From NCBI RefSeq assembly GCF_000186705.1, contig NZ_AEUE01000008.1, positions 1 through 64,000 of the forward strand: a stretch of DNA of 64,000 nt, in the 5' to 3' direction. This DNA comes from Citromicrobium sp. JLT1363. GTDB taxonomy: Bacteria; Pseudomonadota; Alphaproteobacteria; Sphingomonadales; Sphingomonadaceae. A program made the position numbers and the translations under genes. Shown in pieces: positions 43,265 to 53,141 of the stretch (positions within the stretch are counted from its first letter, which is position 1; the number at the start of each line of letters is the position of its first letter). The notes beneath the pieces are model-generated. The model made no database searches. It saw only the letters and a program-made list of their open reading frames with translations, and was not told the origin of the DNA.

Positions 43265-44368
43265 ATGCAAGACCCCGCGACCGCCCTCACGCTGCCCGAT
43301 CCGCTGCCGCTGGATAGCGGTGCGGTGCTCTCGCCCGTCACCATTGCTTACCAGGAATACGGGAAGCGGGCGGCGGACGGCAGCAATGTCGTGGTGATCT
43401 TCCATGCGCTGACCGGCGACCAGTTCGCCGCGAGCCCGCACCCCGGCACCGGTCGTCCCGGCTGGTGGGACCGGATGGTCGGCCCCGGAAAGCCGATCGA
43501 CACGGACCGGCTGTGCGTCATCTGTGCCAACGTGATCGGCGGGTGCCTGGGGTCGACCGGCCCGGCCAGCGAGAGGCCCGATGGCACGCGCTACGCGCAG
43601 AGCTTCCCGGTCGTGACGATCCACGACATGGTGCGCGCCTTTGCCCGGATGCTGGACGAATTGGGGATCGATCGGGTTCACGCTGTCGTCGGCGGCTCCA
43701 TGGGCGGGATGCAGGCGCTGGCCTTCGCATCCGATTTCCCCGACCGCGCCGAACGCGTGCTGGTGCTGGCGAGCGCGGCGCGCCAGTCCGCCCAGAACAT
43801 CGCCTTCCACGAAGTCGGACGGCAGGCGATCATGGCCGATGCCAACTGGAACGGCGGCGACTATTACGGCGGTGCGCATCCCGATGCAGGCCTCGCCGTG
43901 GCGCGGATGGCGGCGCACATCACCTATCTTTCCGAAAAAGGACTGACCGAGAAGTTCGGTCGCCGCCTGCAGGCGAAGGGTGACGGCAAGCCGGGCGAGA
44001 AGTCCTTCGGGTTCGACGCGGACTTCCAGGTGGAGAGCTATCTGCGCTACCAAGGCAGTGGCTTCACCCGGCGCTTCGATGCCAATTCCTACCTCTATAT
44101 CACCCGCGCGATGGACTATTTCGATCTTGCCGAGGAACATGGCGGCCGGCTGGCCGACGCCTTCGCGGGGTCCAGCGCGCGCTTCTGCATCGTCAGTTTC
44201 GATACCGACTGGCTCTATCCCACGGCGGAAAGCCAGCATCTGGTGCGCGCGCTCAACGCGGCCGGTGCGCCGGTCAGCTTCGTCGAGCTGTCCTCCCCCT
44301 TCGGTCACGACGGCTTCCTGCTGGAGACGCCGGGGCTGGACGAGGTGGTTCGGGGTTTTCTGACATGA
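43265..44368 (+). CDS. metX: Homoserine O-acyltransferase, MetX type
   Basis: This 367-residue alpha/beta-hydrolase-fold enzyme acylates homoserine in methionine synthesis. It has the HALTGDQFA oxyanion region, [12 protein letters not shown], the nucleophile elbow [12 protein letters not shown] and a terminal catalytic Asp/His (SFDTDWL and GHDGFLLE). I chose ATG 43265 (MQDPATAL); a frame from 43220 adds 15 residues with a run of aromatic and Cys residues and is less likely. MetX-family enzymes may use acetyl- or succinyl-CoA, and sequence alone does not settle which. Its stop overlaps metW by 4 bp, the standard metX-metW pair. Confidence 0.92.
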   Translation: MQDPATALTLPDPLPLDSGAVLSPVTIAYQEYGKRAADGSNVVVIFHALTGDQFAASPHPGTGRPGWWDRMVGPGKPIDTDRLCVICANVIGGCLGSTGPASERPDGTRYAQSFPVVTIHDMVRAFARMLDELGIDRVHAVVGGSMGGMQALAFASDFPDRAERVLVLASAARQSAQNIAFHEVGRQAIMADANWNGGDYYGGAHPDAGLAVARMAAHITYLSEKGLTEKFGRRLQAKGDGKPGEKSFGFDADFQVESYLRYQGSGFTRRFDANSYLYITRAMDYFDLAEEHGGRLADAFAGSSARFCIVSFDTDWLYPTAESQHLVRALNAAGAPVSFVELSSPFGHDGFLLETPGLDEVVRGFLT

Positions 44369-44976
44369 AGCCGCACAGCACCGCGCTGGCCGATCTGCGC
44401 CCCGATCTTGCCGCCATCGCCTCGGTCATCCCCGAGGGTGCGCGGGTGCTCGATATCGGCTGCGGCGAGGGTACCTTGCTGGCCGCGCTGGCCGCGCACA
44501 AGCAGGTCGACGCGCGCGGGCTGGAGATCGATCCGGAGCGGGTGGCAACCTGTGTCGCGCGCGGGCTCTCCGTCGTGCAGGGCGATGCGGAGCGCGATCT
44601 CGTCCATTACCCCGACGATGCGTTCGACTACGCGATCCTGGGGCAGACCATCCAGATGGTGGATCGTCCCGCCGAGGTTCTCGACGAGCTTTTGCGCGTC
44701 GGCCGGTCCGCCTTCGTCAGCTTCCCGAACTTTGCCCACTGGCGCATGCGGGTTGCCCTGGGGCTGGGCGGACGCATGCCGGTGACGCCCGCCCTGCCTG
44801 AAACCTGGCATGCGACGGGCAACATCCGCAATCTGACGGTGGTCGATTTTCGCGCGCTGGTAGCCGAACGCGGGGCCCGGATTGAGCGCGAGTGGCACTT
44901 CGCCAAGGGGCACACGATTCGCAAGCGCGGGGCCAACCTGCGGGCCGAATTCGCGCTGTTCCTCGTCGGGCGCTAG
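44365..44976 (+). CDS. metW: Methionine biosynthesis protein MetW
   Basis: The 203-residue protein is a class I SAM-dependent methyltransferase-fold protein. It has [16 protein letters not shown] (SAM-binding glycine-rich loop), the acidic end of strand 2 in [11 protein letters not shown] and [21 protein letters not shown]-type and [10 protein letters not shown] segments are family features, as is [16 protein letters not shown]. It works with MetX in the homoserine acylation step in bacteria where this has been examined. The stop at 44976 is followed by a gap containing a strong hairpin. Confidence 0.93.
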   Translation: MKPHSTALADLRPDLAAIASVIPEGARVLDIGCGEGTLLAALAAHKQVDARGLEIDPERVATCVARGLSVVQGDAERDLVHYPDDAFDYAILGQTIQMVDRPAEVLDELLRVGRSAFVSFPNFAHWRMRVALGLGGRMPVTPALPETWHATGNIRNLTVVDFRALVAERGARIEREWHFAKGHTIRKRGANLRAEFALFLVGR

Positions 44977-45017
44977 GCGGCGGCGACAGGACCTTTGCGC
45001 GCTTTCGCCCGCTGGTG

Positions 45018-45050
45018 ACGGGGCGGAAAAGCCGAACTCTTCCGCCCCGT
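45018..45050. terminator. Strong hairpin between convergent metW and aldehyde dehydrogenase genes
   Basis: ACGGGGCGGAA pairs with TTCCGCCCCGT (11 bp, perfect) around an 11-nt loop. It lies 41 bp after the metW stop and 5 bp after the end of the convergent gene. There is no clear T-tract on either side, so it is a likely shared mRNA-end structure rather than a textbook terminator. Confidence 0.5.
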
Positions 45051-45055
45051 GTCGA

Positions 45056-46486
45056 TCAGCCTTCGTGGATGGTCTTGGCGACCATGCAGTGCATGACGCC
45101 TTCGGCCCCGTCCTCACGCCCGAAGCCGGACCATTTCACGCCCCCGAAGGGCGCATCCGGGGCGCTTACATTGGCGCCGTTGATCGCGAGCATTCCCGCT
45201 TCCACATCGGCGGCAAGGCGGCTGCGCAGAACCGGATCGTTGGTCCACGCATAGGCGGCGAGGCCATAGGGCAGGCGGTTCGCTTCCTCGATGATCGCGT
45301 CCGCGCCCGCCATCGGGTTGATGAGCGCGATGGGACCGAACGGCTCCTCGTTCATGATTTCCGCCTCGGTCGGCACTTCGGAGAGGACGGTAGGCTCGAA
45401 GAAGAAACCCTGGTTGCCGATCCGCTCGCCTCCGGTGTCCAGCTTGGCGCCGTGGTTCTTGGCATCGGCGATCTTCTTGGCGAGCCCTTCCGGCCCGCGT
45501 TCGTTCGCCATCGGGCCCATGCGGGTGTCCTTGTCGAACCCGTTACCGACCGCGATTGCCTTCGCCCGTTCGACAAAGCCGTCGCGGAAGGCGGGGAACA
45601 GGTCTTCCTCCACCAGGAAGCGCGTGGGGCTGACGCAGACCTGCCCGGCATTGCGGTAGGCGGCGCCCACCATCGTATCGAGCACGGTGTCCACATCGCT
45701 GTCCTTGAACACCATCACCGGGGCATGGCCGCCCAGTTCCATGGTCGTGACTTTGAGATCGTCCGCCGCGAGCTTCACCAGGTGCTTGCCCACTGCGGTG
45801 GAGCCGGTGAAGGTGACCTTGCGGATGACGGGGCTGGCGAGCAGGTGGCGGCTGACCTCGTCCGGCACGCCGAACACGCACTGGCACACATTGCCTGGAA
45901 CACCGCCATCCAGCAGCGCCTGCACCAGCGCGATGCCCGCAGCAGGCGTTTCCTCGGACGGTTTGACGATGACGGAGCAGCCGGCGGCAATCGCGCCGCC
46001 GACCTTGCGCACCACGTTGATCGCGGGGAAGTTCCATGCCGCAAAACCGGCAATCGGGCCGACGGGCACATAGATGACCCGGGCGGCCTGGCCTGCGGGG
46101 CGAACCAGTTCGCGGCCATAGGTGCGCTTCGCCTCGCCGGCGTAGAATTCCAGCAGCATCGCGCAGTAAACCACTTCGCCGATCGCTTCGCGCACCGGCT
46201 TGCCCTGTTCCTTGGTCAGCAGCTGGCCGATGTCGCTGGCGCGCTCGCGCAGGAGCGCTGCTGCCTTGTTGAGCGCTGCGGCACGCTTGTCCGCGCTGGT
46301 CCTGCGCCATTCCTGGAAGCCGCTTTCGGCATTGGCCAGCGCCTGATCCAGATCGTCCTTCGTGGCATGGGGCAGGGCGCCCAGCACTTCGGCCGTGGCG
46401 GGGTCGATCACGTCCTGCGTTTCGCGGCCACCGCCGGAAATTGTCTCGCCGCCGATCAGCAGGTGGAGGGAGGTATGGTCAATCAT
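45056..46486 (-). CDS. gabD: NAD(P)-dependent succinate-semialdehyde dehydrogenase family protein
   Basis: The 476-residue aldehyde dehydrogenase is predicted to oxidise succinate semialdehyde to succinate. Motifs include PVGPIAGFAAWNFP (cofactor strand), KPSEETP, FTGSTAVGKHL, MELGGHAPVMV with the general-base Glu, and the catalytic Cys in NAGQVCVSPTRF. NEEPFGPIALI and GREDGAEGVMHCMVAKTIHEG close the sequence in family-typical fashion. Close relatives act on glutarate semialdehyde or other small aldehydes, so the gene symbol is an inference. ATG 46486 has AGGAG upstream. It is convergent with metW and divergent from the small exported protein. Confidence 0.85.
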   Translation of the reverse strand: MIDHTSLHLLIGGETISGGGRETQDVIDPATAEVLGALPHATKDDLDQALANAESGFQEWRRTSADKRAAALNKAAALLRERASDIGQLLTKEQGKPVREAIGEVVYCAMLLEFYAGEAKRTYGRELVRPAGQAARVIYVPVGPIAGFAAWNFPAINVVRKVGGAIAAGCSVIVKPSEETPAAGIALVQALLDGGVPGNVCQCVFGVPDEVSRHLLASPVIRKVTFTGSTAVGKHLVKLAADDLKVTTMELGGHAPVMVFKDSDVDTVLDTMVGAAYRNAGQVCVSPTRFLVEEDLFPAFRDGFVERAKAIAVGNGFDKDTRMGPMANERGPEGLAKKIADAKNHGAKLDTGGERIGNQGFFFEPTVLSEVPTEAEIMNEEPFGPIALINPMAGADAIIEEANRLPYGLAAYAWTNDPVLRSRLAADVEAGMLAINGANVSAPDAPFGGVKWSGFGREDGAEGVMHCMVAKTIHEG

Positions 46487-46585
46487 CGGGGCAAGCTCCT
46501 GTTATGCAACACTTCGTCCTGTTTCCTGCCGCGCTTCCCAGAAAGGAGGCGCGACACACGCCGCCATCAGGTATAGGCCTTGGCC

Positions 46586-46963
46586 ATGATCGCCAACCTC
46601 CTGCCGTTCGTTTTTGTCGCCCTCCAGCCCGCCTCCGGTACTGCCGCACCCGCGGAGCAGGTGAAGGAGGTCGCCCCGCTGCCTGCAAACCAGCAGGGGG
46701 CCATCCGCTGTTCGGCGGCCTTCGCGCTGATTGCCGAACGCCAGCGCCTCGGGGACGAGGCGGCGCTGCAATATCCTCCGCTGGGCGAGCGCGGGCGCGA
46801 ATTCTTCGTCCGGGCCAGCGCGCAGGTCATGGATGAATCCAAGCTCGATCGGGAGGCGATTGCCGCGCAGCTGAACGCACAGGCGGTCAGCATTGTCGAG
46901 GAAGGATCGCTGGAGCAGATCATGCCGCCGTGCCTGATGCTGCTGGAGGCGTCCGGCATTTAG
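46586..46963 (+). CDS. Small exported hypothetical protein
   Basis: The 125-residue protein starts at ATG 46586 (MIANLLPF) and has a short signal peptide (LLPFVFVALQPASGTAAPA), so it is probably periplasmic. The mature part is helical, with RCSAAFALIAERQRLGDE and a terminal MPPCLMLLEASGI. Its two cysteines (IRCS and PPCL) may form a disulfide. No ribosome-binding site is obvious. I do not recognise the family. It ends 69 bp before the glutathione transferase gene. Confidence 0.6.
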   Translation: MIANLLPFVFVALQPASGTAAPAEQVKEVAPLPANQQGAIRCSAAFALIAERQRLGDEAALQYPPLGERGREFFVRASAQVMDESKLDREAIAAQLNAQAVSIVEEGSLEQIMPPCLMLLEASGI

Positions 46964-47032
46964 GGCGGTCTGCCGAAGCTTTCGTCGCAAGCATCTGGAT
47001 TTGCGCGAAGCTATGCCCCATCTGCGCTTTGC

Positions 47033-47704
47033 ATGTGGACCCTCCACCAGTTTCCTCTCTGCCCGTTCAGCCGCAAGGTACGCATCCTGCTGCGCGAAAA
47101 GGGCGTGCCCTTCGGCCTGCAGCGGCTCGACCCGTGGAAGGCGGACGACGACTTCTTCGACATGAACCACGCAGGCCGCGTGCCCGTGCTGGAAGAAACC
47201 GAGAAGGGCATCGTCCTCAATGATTCGACCGCGATCTGCGAATATTTCGAAGAGACGGTCGACAAGGCGCCGATGATCAACGGATCGGCGCTGAACCGGG
47301 CGGAAATCCGGCGGCTGGTCGCGCTGTTCGAGGAAAACCTGTTCGGCGATGTGACCATGCCGATGATGCACGAACGCATGAAGAAGCGCCTCGTCACGCG
47401 CGAGCCGCCCGATTCGCGGATCCTGCGCGAGGCGATGAAGCTGGCGCACGCGCATCTCGACTATCTCGACTGGCTGCTTGACCACCGCGCCTGGCTTGCC
47501 GGGCCGCAGATGAGCCTGGCCGACATTGCGGCTGCCGCGCAGCTTTCGGTCGCCGATTATCTGGGCGGGATCGACTGGAAGGACCATCAGCCCACGCGCG
47601 ACTGGTATGCCGCGTTCAAGAGCCGCCCCAGCTTCGGCCCGCTGCTGGCGGACAAGATGGACGTGATCCAGCCGCCCGCGCATTACGCCCAGCTCGACGA
47701 TTGA
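47033..47704 (+). CDS. Glutathione S-transferase family protein
   Basis: The 223-residue protein has an N-terminal thioredoxin-like domain: MWTLHQFPLCPFSRKVRILL, where CPFS is the active-site segment, then NHAGRVPVLEE with the cis-Pro, and LNDSTAICEYFEE with the glutathione-binding Ser. The helical C-terminal domain includes LDWLLDHRAWLAGPQMSLADIAAAAQLSVADYLGG. In this fold the Cys/Ser at the active site acts on thiol-linked or electrophilic substrates. It precedes msrB on the same strand, suggesting a redox-repair context. The substrate cannot be predicted. Confidence 0.88.
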   Translation: MWTLHQFPLCPFSRKVRILLREKGVPFGLQRLDPWKADDDFFDMNHAGRVPVLEETEKGIVLNDSTAICEYFEETVDKAPMINGSALNRAEIRRLVALFEENLFGDVTMPMMHERMKKRLVTREPPDSRILREAMKLAHAHLDYLDWLLDHRAWLAGPQMSLADIAAAAQLSVADYLGGIDWKDHQPTRDWYAAFKSRPSFGPLLADKMDVIQPPAHYAQLDD

Positions 47705-47767
47705 GTGGATCCTTCGGGCTGGAACCGATCCGCGCGAGGGCCATATCGATTCCATGAAGGAGCCCCT

Positions 47768-48196
47768 ATGACCGATTCCACAACCGACAAGCTCGACCTG
47801 ACAGAGGACCAATGGCGTGAGCGGCTGAGCCGCGAGCAGTTCCATGTTCTGCGCGAGGGCGGCACCGAACGCGCCTTTACCGGTGCGTACGACAAGCTGA
47901 AGGACGACGGCGAGTATCACTGCGCCGCCTGCGGAAACCTGGTTTTCGACAGCGAACAGAAATACGACAGCGGATCGGGCTGGCCGAGCTTTTATGCGCC
48001 TGCCGATGGTACCGCGGTCCAGACCAGGGAGGATGTCTCCCACGGCATGACCCGTACCGAAGTCCTCTGCGCCAAGTGCGAGAGCCATCTGGGCCACGTC
48101 TTCCCCGATGGTCCGAAGCCCACGGGACTTCGCTACTGCATCAATTCCGTCGCACTCGAATTCGAAGCGGCGGGGCAGTTGCCGGCGGGGAACTGA
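47768..48196 (+). CDS. msrB: Peptide-methionine (R)-S-oxide reductase
   Basis: The 142-residue enzyme reduces the R-epimer of methionine sulfoxide in proteins. ATG 47768 has GAAGGAG 7 nt upstream, which settles the start. Two zinc-binding pairs are present (HCAACGN and CAKCESH), with [12 protein letters not shown] and the catalytic Cys in RYCINSVAL. It has no signal peptide, so it is cytoplasmic. An msrA gene (63196-63750) is also in the window but not linked to it. Confidence 0.95.
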   Translation: MTDSTTDKLDLTEDQWRERLSREQFHVLREGGTERAFTGAYDKLKDDGEYHCAACGNLVFDSEQKYDSGSGWPSFYAPADGTAVQTREDVSHGMTRTEVLCAKCESHLGHVFPDGPKPTGLRYCINSVALEFEAAGQLPAGN

Positions 48197-48308
48197 TCGC
48201 GAATTAAGGCGAAAAAATGTCGTTCATTCGCCATTGAGCTTGGCCTATGCATAGCGGCACTCTTCAAGGGCGCAGGCATGCGCCGCAGGCCGGGATGAGA
48301 GCATTTAG

Positions 48309-50519
48309 ATGGCGAGAATTCGCACCGCGCGCAAGCAACGGGGAAGCCGGTTTCCCGGAGCCGAAACGTGGGAAAAGACACCTCGCTGGCTCCGCCTGAC
48401 GATCATGTGGGCGGGCGGGCTCGCCGCGCTCGCGGTTCTGTTCCTGCTGCTGGCGGTGGCCTTCGCGGCGCGGTCGCTCCCCTCTTACGAAGAGCTGAAA
48501 GCCGCGCAGACCGCGCAGACCATCGTCGTGCGCGCGGCGGATGGCAGCGAAATCGTGGAGCTCGGGCCGAGCTACGGCGAATGGCTGGACAAGGAAGAAA
48601 TTCCGGCCGTCATGAAGCAGGCGATGATCGCGGTGGAGGATCGCCGTTTCTATTCGCACTTCGGGGTCGATATCTGGCGCACCGGCGGCGCGTTCCTGGA
48701 ACCGATCATGGGTTCGCGCGCGCGTGTTGCCGGGACCTCGACCATTACGCAGCAATTGGCGCGCAACGTCTTCCTCAACTCCAACCGCACGATCGACCGC
48801 AAGCTGCGCGAAGCCGTGCTGGCGCTGGCGCTGGAGGCGAAGTTCGACAAGGAGCAGATCCTCGAACTGTACCTCAACAAGGTCTATTTCGGCGGCGGCG
48901 CCTATGGCGTGGACAGCGCAAGCCGCAAGTTCTTCAGCCACCCCGCGACCGAGCTTTCGACTGCCGAGGCCGCGATCATCGCGGGGCTGGTCAAGGCGCC
49001 CAGCCGCTACTCCCCCACTGCCGATGTCGACGCCGCCGTGGGCCGCGCGCAGGTGGTGCTGCGGCTGATGCGCGAACAGGGCCGCATCACCGCCGAACAG
49101 GCCTCGGTCGATCCGTCGGCGGTGAAGCTGAAGGAAGAGACCGGACAGAACTCTGTCCGCTATTTCACCGACTGGGCCTTGCCCCAGCTCGATATCCTGC
49201 TGCCCAACACGCTGGAGCCGATCGAGGTGTGGACCACCATCGATATCGGAATGCAGGGCGCGGCAACCGCTGCGATCAAGTCCAACGCGCCGGAGGGGGC
49301 GCAGGGCGCGCTGGTCGCGCTGGACCGGGACGGAGCAATCCGGGCGCTGGTCGGCGGGACGGATTACGTGACCAGCAATTTCAACCGCGCCACGGTGGCG
49401 CAGCGCCAGCCGGGATCGGCCTGGAAACTGTTCGTCTACCTTGCCGCGCTGGAATCGGGCTACCGCGTCGATGACACGGTGGTCGATGCGCCGATCACCA
49501 TCGGCGACTGGAGCCCCCGCAACTACAACGGCCGTTTCGCCGGCGAAATGACGGTGCGGCAGGCCTTCGCCTATTCGGTCAACACCGTGGCCGCACAGCT
49601 GGGCAACGAAGTGGGCTTCGGCACGGTCGCTTCGATGGCGCGACGCTTCGGCATTACCTCGGAAATTTCCACCTTCCCCTCGATGGTGCTGGGCAGTTCG
49701 ACCGTGCGCCTGCTGGACATGACACGCGCCTTTGCTGCCGTGTCGGCAGGCGGAATGGCGGTCGAGCCTTACGGGATCGTCAAGGTGACCACGACCGGGG
49801 GCGAAACGCTCTACCAGCACGAACAGTCGCGCGAGGTCCGCCTGGTTCCGGATTACGTCGCCACGCAGATGACCGACCTGCTGCAGGCCGCCGTGCAGAC
49901 CGGCACGGGCAGCGCCGCGCAGATCGGACGCCCGGTTGCAGGCAAGACCGGCACCACCAGTTCGAACAAGGACGGATACTTCGTCGGCTTCTCATCCGGC
50001 ATCACCACCGGCGTGTGGATGGGGCGCGACGATAACAAGGCGGTCTCCGGCCTGTCGGGCGGGCGCGCGCCTGCCCAGGCCTTCGCCGCCTTCATGCGCT
50101 TTGCGGTGAAGGATCGGCCGGTGGAGCCTTTCAACACCGATACCGACCTGCCCGAATGGCAGATCGAACCGGACGAGGAATTCTACTACGGCGACCCGGA
50201 CGATTATTACTTCATCGACGAACAGGGCAACCTGATCGAACCGGGCCGCGGCGCGGGCGAAGCTGGCCCGGCGAGCGAAGGCGTGACCGAGCGGCCCCGG
50301 CCGCAGCCGGGCGAAGGTGCCGATGGAGAGCCGCAGGCGGTGGACGACGACTTCCTCGACCGTGCAATCGGCGGCGGCAACCAGGGCGGGCAGGGCGCCC
50401 GCAACCAGCCGCCCCAGCAGCAACAGCCCCCCCAGCCACGGCCATCGCCGCAACCGGCCCAGCCGGGCCGGGGAGAGGCGCCGGCCCTGCCGCCCCAGCA
50501 GCGCGAACAGATCTACTAG
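48309..50519 (+). CDS. mrcA: Penicillin-binding protein 1A-type transglycosylase/transpeptidase
   Basis: The 736-residue bifunctional cell-wall synthase has a membrane anchor (MWAGGLAALAVLFLLLAVAFAA) and a glycosyltransferase domain: VEDRRFYSHFGVD with the catalytic Glu, then GTSTITQQLARNVFL and LYLNKVYFGGGAYG. The transpeptidase domain has the active Ser in PGSAWK, YSVN, and the KTGT motif in AGKTGTTSSNKDGYF. The C-terminal 80 residues are acidic, then Pro/Gln-rich (PPQQQQPPQPRPSPQP), a probable disordered tail. It is a class A PBP of the PBP1A/1C group; the exact class needs alignment. A terminator follows 30 bp after the stop. Confidence 0.9.
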   Translation: MARIRTARKQRGSRFPGAETWEKTPRWLRLTIMWAGGLAALAVLFLLLAVAFAARSLPSYEELKAAQTAQTIVVRAADGSEIVELGPSYGEWLDKEEIPAVMKQAMIAVEDRRFYSHFGVDIWRTGGAFLEPIMGSRARVAGTSTITQQLARNVFLNSNRTIDRKLREAVLALALEAKFDKEQILELYLNKVYFGGGAYGVDSASRKFFSHPATELSTAEAAIIAGLVKAPSRYSPTADVDAAVGRAQVVLRLMREQGRITAEQASVDPSAVKLKEETGQNSVRYFTDWALPQLDILLPNTLEPIEVWTTIDIGMQGAATAAIKSNAPEGAQGALVALDRDGAIRALVGGTDYVTSNFNRATVAQRQPGSAWKLFVYLAALESGYRVDDTVVDAPITIGDWSPRNYNGRFAGEMTVRQAFAYSVNTVAAQLGNEVGFGTVASMARRFGITSEISTFPSMVLGSSTVRLLDMTRAFAAVSAGGMAVEPYGIVKVTTTGGETLYQHEQSREVRLVPDYVATQMTDLLQAAVQTGTGSAAQIGRPVAGKTGTTSSNKDGYFVGFSSGITTGVWMGRDDNKAVSGLSGGRAPAQAFAAFMRFAVKDRPVEPFNTDTDLPEWQIEPDEEFYYGDPDDYYFIDEQGNLIEPGRGAGEAGPASEGVTERPRPQPGEGADGEPQAVDDDFLDRAIGGGNQGGQGARNQPPQQQQPPQPRPSPQPAQPGRGEAPALPPQQREQIY

Positions 50520-50548
50520 CCAGGGCTGGCACCATCCGGCACCGACAA

Positions 50549-50588
50549 GAAAAAGGCCCCGCCGGATCGCTCCGACGGGGCCTTTTTT
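50549..50588. terminator. Bidirectional factor-independent terminator
   Basis: The stem GGCCCCGCCGG pairs with CCGACGGGGCC (one mismatch) around a short loop, flanked by an A-tract on the left and a T6 run on the right. It serves both the PBP1A gene on the plus strand and the convergent DegP gene on the minus strand, whose stop is at 50607. Confidence 0.9.
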
Positions 50589-50606
50589 CCGATGGGGCCT
50601 GGCCGC

Positions 50607-52130
50607 TTACTGGATGCGCACGGCCACGTAGCCTGCGGGCCCGCGAATGCGCTGGATGCGCAGTACGATCGCCTCGCGGCCTTCCTCTTCCGCCTCGCGC
50701 ACGATGCTTTCGAGCTGCTCGGTCGAGGTCACGGTCTGGTAGTTGGCGGAAAGGATGATGTCGCGGCGCTGGATGCCCTTGCGCGCGGCGTCCGAATTCG
50801 GGTTCACCGCCGCAATCGCAAGACCGCGCGTATCCGCCGAAACGCCCAGCTGGCGGGCAATCGCCGGGTTGATGGCGACCGCGCCAAGGCCGAGCTTCTG
50901 CGCGAGGAACTCGTTCCCGTCGAGCGGCGCGTTCATCTGGTCTTCCGCATCGTCCTCGCTGAACATCTGCGATTCGCGCAGCTCTTCCGCGCTGGGCCGG
51001 GTGCCGACCGTCACATTGACCGTGCGGCGCTTGCCGTCGCGGATCAGCGTGATGGGAATGGTGGTGCCCGGCTTCACGTTGGCGACGAGGAAGGACAGCG
51101 TCTGGTCGGGCGTGACGTCACGCCCGTTGACCGCAACCACGACATCGCCCGGTTCGATACCGGCACGTGCCGCCGCTTCGTCGTCGACGACCGACTGCAC
51201 CACCTCGCCACGGTTGCGCGGCAGGCCGAGTGCGGCGGCGAAATCGTCCGTCACGGGGCCGATGCCCACGCCCAGATAGCCGCGTTCGATGGTCTCGCCC
51301 CGGCGCAGCCGTTCCACGATCGGCGCGGCGGTGTCTGCGGGAATGGCGAAGCCGACGCCCACGCTGCCGCCCGAAGGCGACAGGATGGCGTTGTTGATGC
51401 CGATGACGTTGCCCTGCATGTCGAACAGCGGGCCGCCGGAGTTGCCGCGGTTGATCGCGGCGTCGGTCTGGATGAAGCGGTCGTAGGCACCGGCACCGGC
51501 GGTGCGCAGCACGGAGGAAATGATCCCGCTGGTCACCGTGCCGCCGAGGCCGAAGGGATTGCCGATCGCAACCACCCAGTCACCCGCGCGCGCCGAAGCG
51601 GAATCGCCGAACTTCACGAAGGGGAAGGCCTCGCGGCGGCTGATCTTGAGCACGGCGAGGTCGGAATCGGCATCCTTGCCGACCAGCTCCGCCTCGTATT
51701 CCGCGCCGTCGGGCATGGTCACGGTGATCTCTTCAACCGTGCCGTTGCCCTGCGGCGTAACCACGTGATTGTTCGTGACGACATATCCGTCGGCCGAGAT
51801 GATGAAGCCGGAGCCGAGCGACTGGCCTTCGCGCGTGGTCGGCTGGCCGCCGCCGCCGCGATCGCCGAACAGGCCTTCGAAGGGCGTGCCCGCGAAGGGG
51901 TTGGCGCTCTGCACCTCGACCCGCTGGCGGGTGGAGATGTTCACCACCGCCGGGGCGAGCTGTTCGGTCAGGTCGGCGAAGCTGGCAGGTGCCCCGGCGC
52001 GCGGCACCGTGGTCTGGATCCGGCTGTCGTCGTTCTGGGCGACCTGCGCGCCAGCGGGCTGGCCGGTCACCAGGGAGATGGTCGCGCCACCGATGAGCAG
52101 CGCCGAAGTCAGGCCATAAGCATATCGCAC
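50607..52130 (-). CDS. degP: Do-family periplasmic serine protease
   Basis: This 507-residue DegP/HtrA-type protease and chaperone acts in the periplasm. GTG 52130 (RYAYGLTSALLIGGATISL as signal peptide) has AAGGA 10 nt upstream; TTG 52181 and GTG 52139 are other options. The catalytic triad is in VVTNNHVV (His), DSDLAVLKI (Asp) and GNSGGPLF (Ser). Two PDZ domains follow (from about RGYLGVGIGPVTDDF and from about IARQLGVSADTRGLAI), the second ending at RIQRIRGPAGYVAVRIQ. It is convergent with the PBP1A gene and sits downstream of hflKC on the same strand. It probably degrades misfolded envelope proteins under stress. Confidence 0.93.
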   Translation of the reverse strand: MRYAYGLTSALLIGGATISLVTGQPAGAQVAQNDDSRIQTTVPRAGAPASFADLTEQLAPAVVNISTRQRVEVQSANPFAGTPFEGLFGDRGGGGQPTTREGQSLGSGFIISADGYVVTNNHVVTPQGNGTVEEITVTMPDGAEYEAELVGKDADSDLAVLKISRREAFPFVKFGDSASARAGDWVVAIGNPFGLGGTVTSGIISSVLRTAGAGAYDRFIQTDAAINRGNSGGPLFDMQGNVIGINNAILSPSGGSVGVGFAIPADTAAPIVERLRRGETIERGYLGVGIGPVTDDFAAALGLPRNRGEVVQSVVDDEAAARAGIEPGDVVVAVNGRDVTPDQTLSFLVANVKPGTTIPITLIRDGKRRTVNVTVGTRPSAEELRESQMFSEDDAEDQMNAPLDGNEFLAQKLGLGAVAINPAIARQLGVSADTRGLAIAAVNPNSDAARKGIQRRDIILSANYQTVTSTEQLESIVREAEEEGREAIVLRIQRIRGPAGYVAVRIQ

Positions 52131-52298
52131 GGGTCTCACGTCCTTCTTGTTCCTCTTCTTGTCTCGGCCCCGCTCGCGCAATCAATGCGCGGAAAGCCGT
52201 TCTTTATCCCGCGCCGACTGAAGGGGGCGGGCGCTTAATCGCGATTGAACGAGCCCGGGCCGCTCTGCCGAGTGGCCACAGCGCTCGACGAGCGGGTC

Positions 52299-53141
52299 TC
52301 ACCGCCCGCGGAACTGCCGCAGATATTCATTGTCGGGCGACAGGATCACCGAGCTTTCGGCGTTGTCGTTCATGAACGTGGTGCGGTAACTCTGCATCGC
52401 GCGGTAGAAATCGTAGAATTCCGGGTCCTTGTTGAAGGCTTCGGCATAGATCTGCGCAGCTTCCGCGTCGGCTTCGGCGCGGATGATCTGTGCATCGCGG
52501 CGGCCGCCCGCACGGATCGTCTCGGCTTCTTCCTGTCGGTCCGACTGCATCCGGGTGAAGGCGGCCTGCAGCGGCGTACCCTGCGGCAGGTCGGCGCGCT
52601 TGATCCGCACGTCGAGCACCTGCGCCCCGTACTGGCGAGCCTGCCGGTCGAGCGCGTTGCGGATATTGGTCATTGCGTTGCCACGTTCGGGCGTCAGCAG
52701 GCTGGCGAAGGTCCGCCGGCCAAGCTCCTGCCGCAGCACGGAGGTGAGGATCGGTTCAAGCTGGTTGCGCAGCTGCTCTTCCGTCCCCGCGGCCTCCACG
52801 AACAGGACCGGATCGAAAATCCGCATCCGCGCATAGGCGTTCACTTCCAGACGCTGCTGATCGTTGGAGAGGACGGTTTCGCCCTCCATGTCCAGATCGA
52901 GGATGCGCTTGTCGACCAGCTGCACCCGCTCGAGAATCGGGATGCGCAGGATCATGCCGGAGCCGGTCTGGCCATAGCGTTCGTCGGGATCGAAATTGTT
53001 CGCCACGCGCACGGGCTCACCCGTGCGGATTACCACGGCCTGATGGGTTTCGGGCACGATCACCACGCTCATCAGCAGGATGACGATCAGCGCCAGCACC
53101 GCGATCACGGCGCCCTTGTAGTCGTTCCAGATACGGCTCAT
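52299..53141 (-). CDS. hflC: HflC, SPFH-domain regulator of FtsH
   Basis: The 280-residue protein has one N-terminal membrane helix (GAVIAVLALIVILLMSVVIV) and a periplasmic SPFH/band-7 domain (VRTGEPVRVANN-type start, RIPILERVQLVDKRILDLDMEGE). A helical stretch (AQIYAEAFNKDPEFYDFYRAMQSYR) follows. HflC forms a cage with HflK around the FtsH protease and limits its activity on membrane proteins. Its ATG overlaps the hflK stop by 4 bp. It lies 168 bp upstream of degP on the same strand, which fits envelope quality control. Confidence 0.94.
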   Translation of the reverse strand: MSRIWNDYKGAVIAVLALIVILLMSVVIVPETHQAVVIRTGEPVRVANNFDPDERYGQTGSGMILRIPILERVQLVDKRILDLDMEGETVLSNDQQRLEVNAYARMRIFDPVLFVEAAGTEEQLRNQLEPILTSVLRQELGRRTFASLLTPERGNAMTNIRNALDRQARQYGAQVLDVRIKRADLPQGTPLQAAFTRMQSDRQEEAETIRAGGRRDAQIIRAEADAEAAQIYAEAFNKDPEFYDFYRAMQSYRTTFMNDNAESSVILSPDNEYLRQFRGR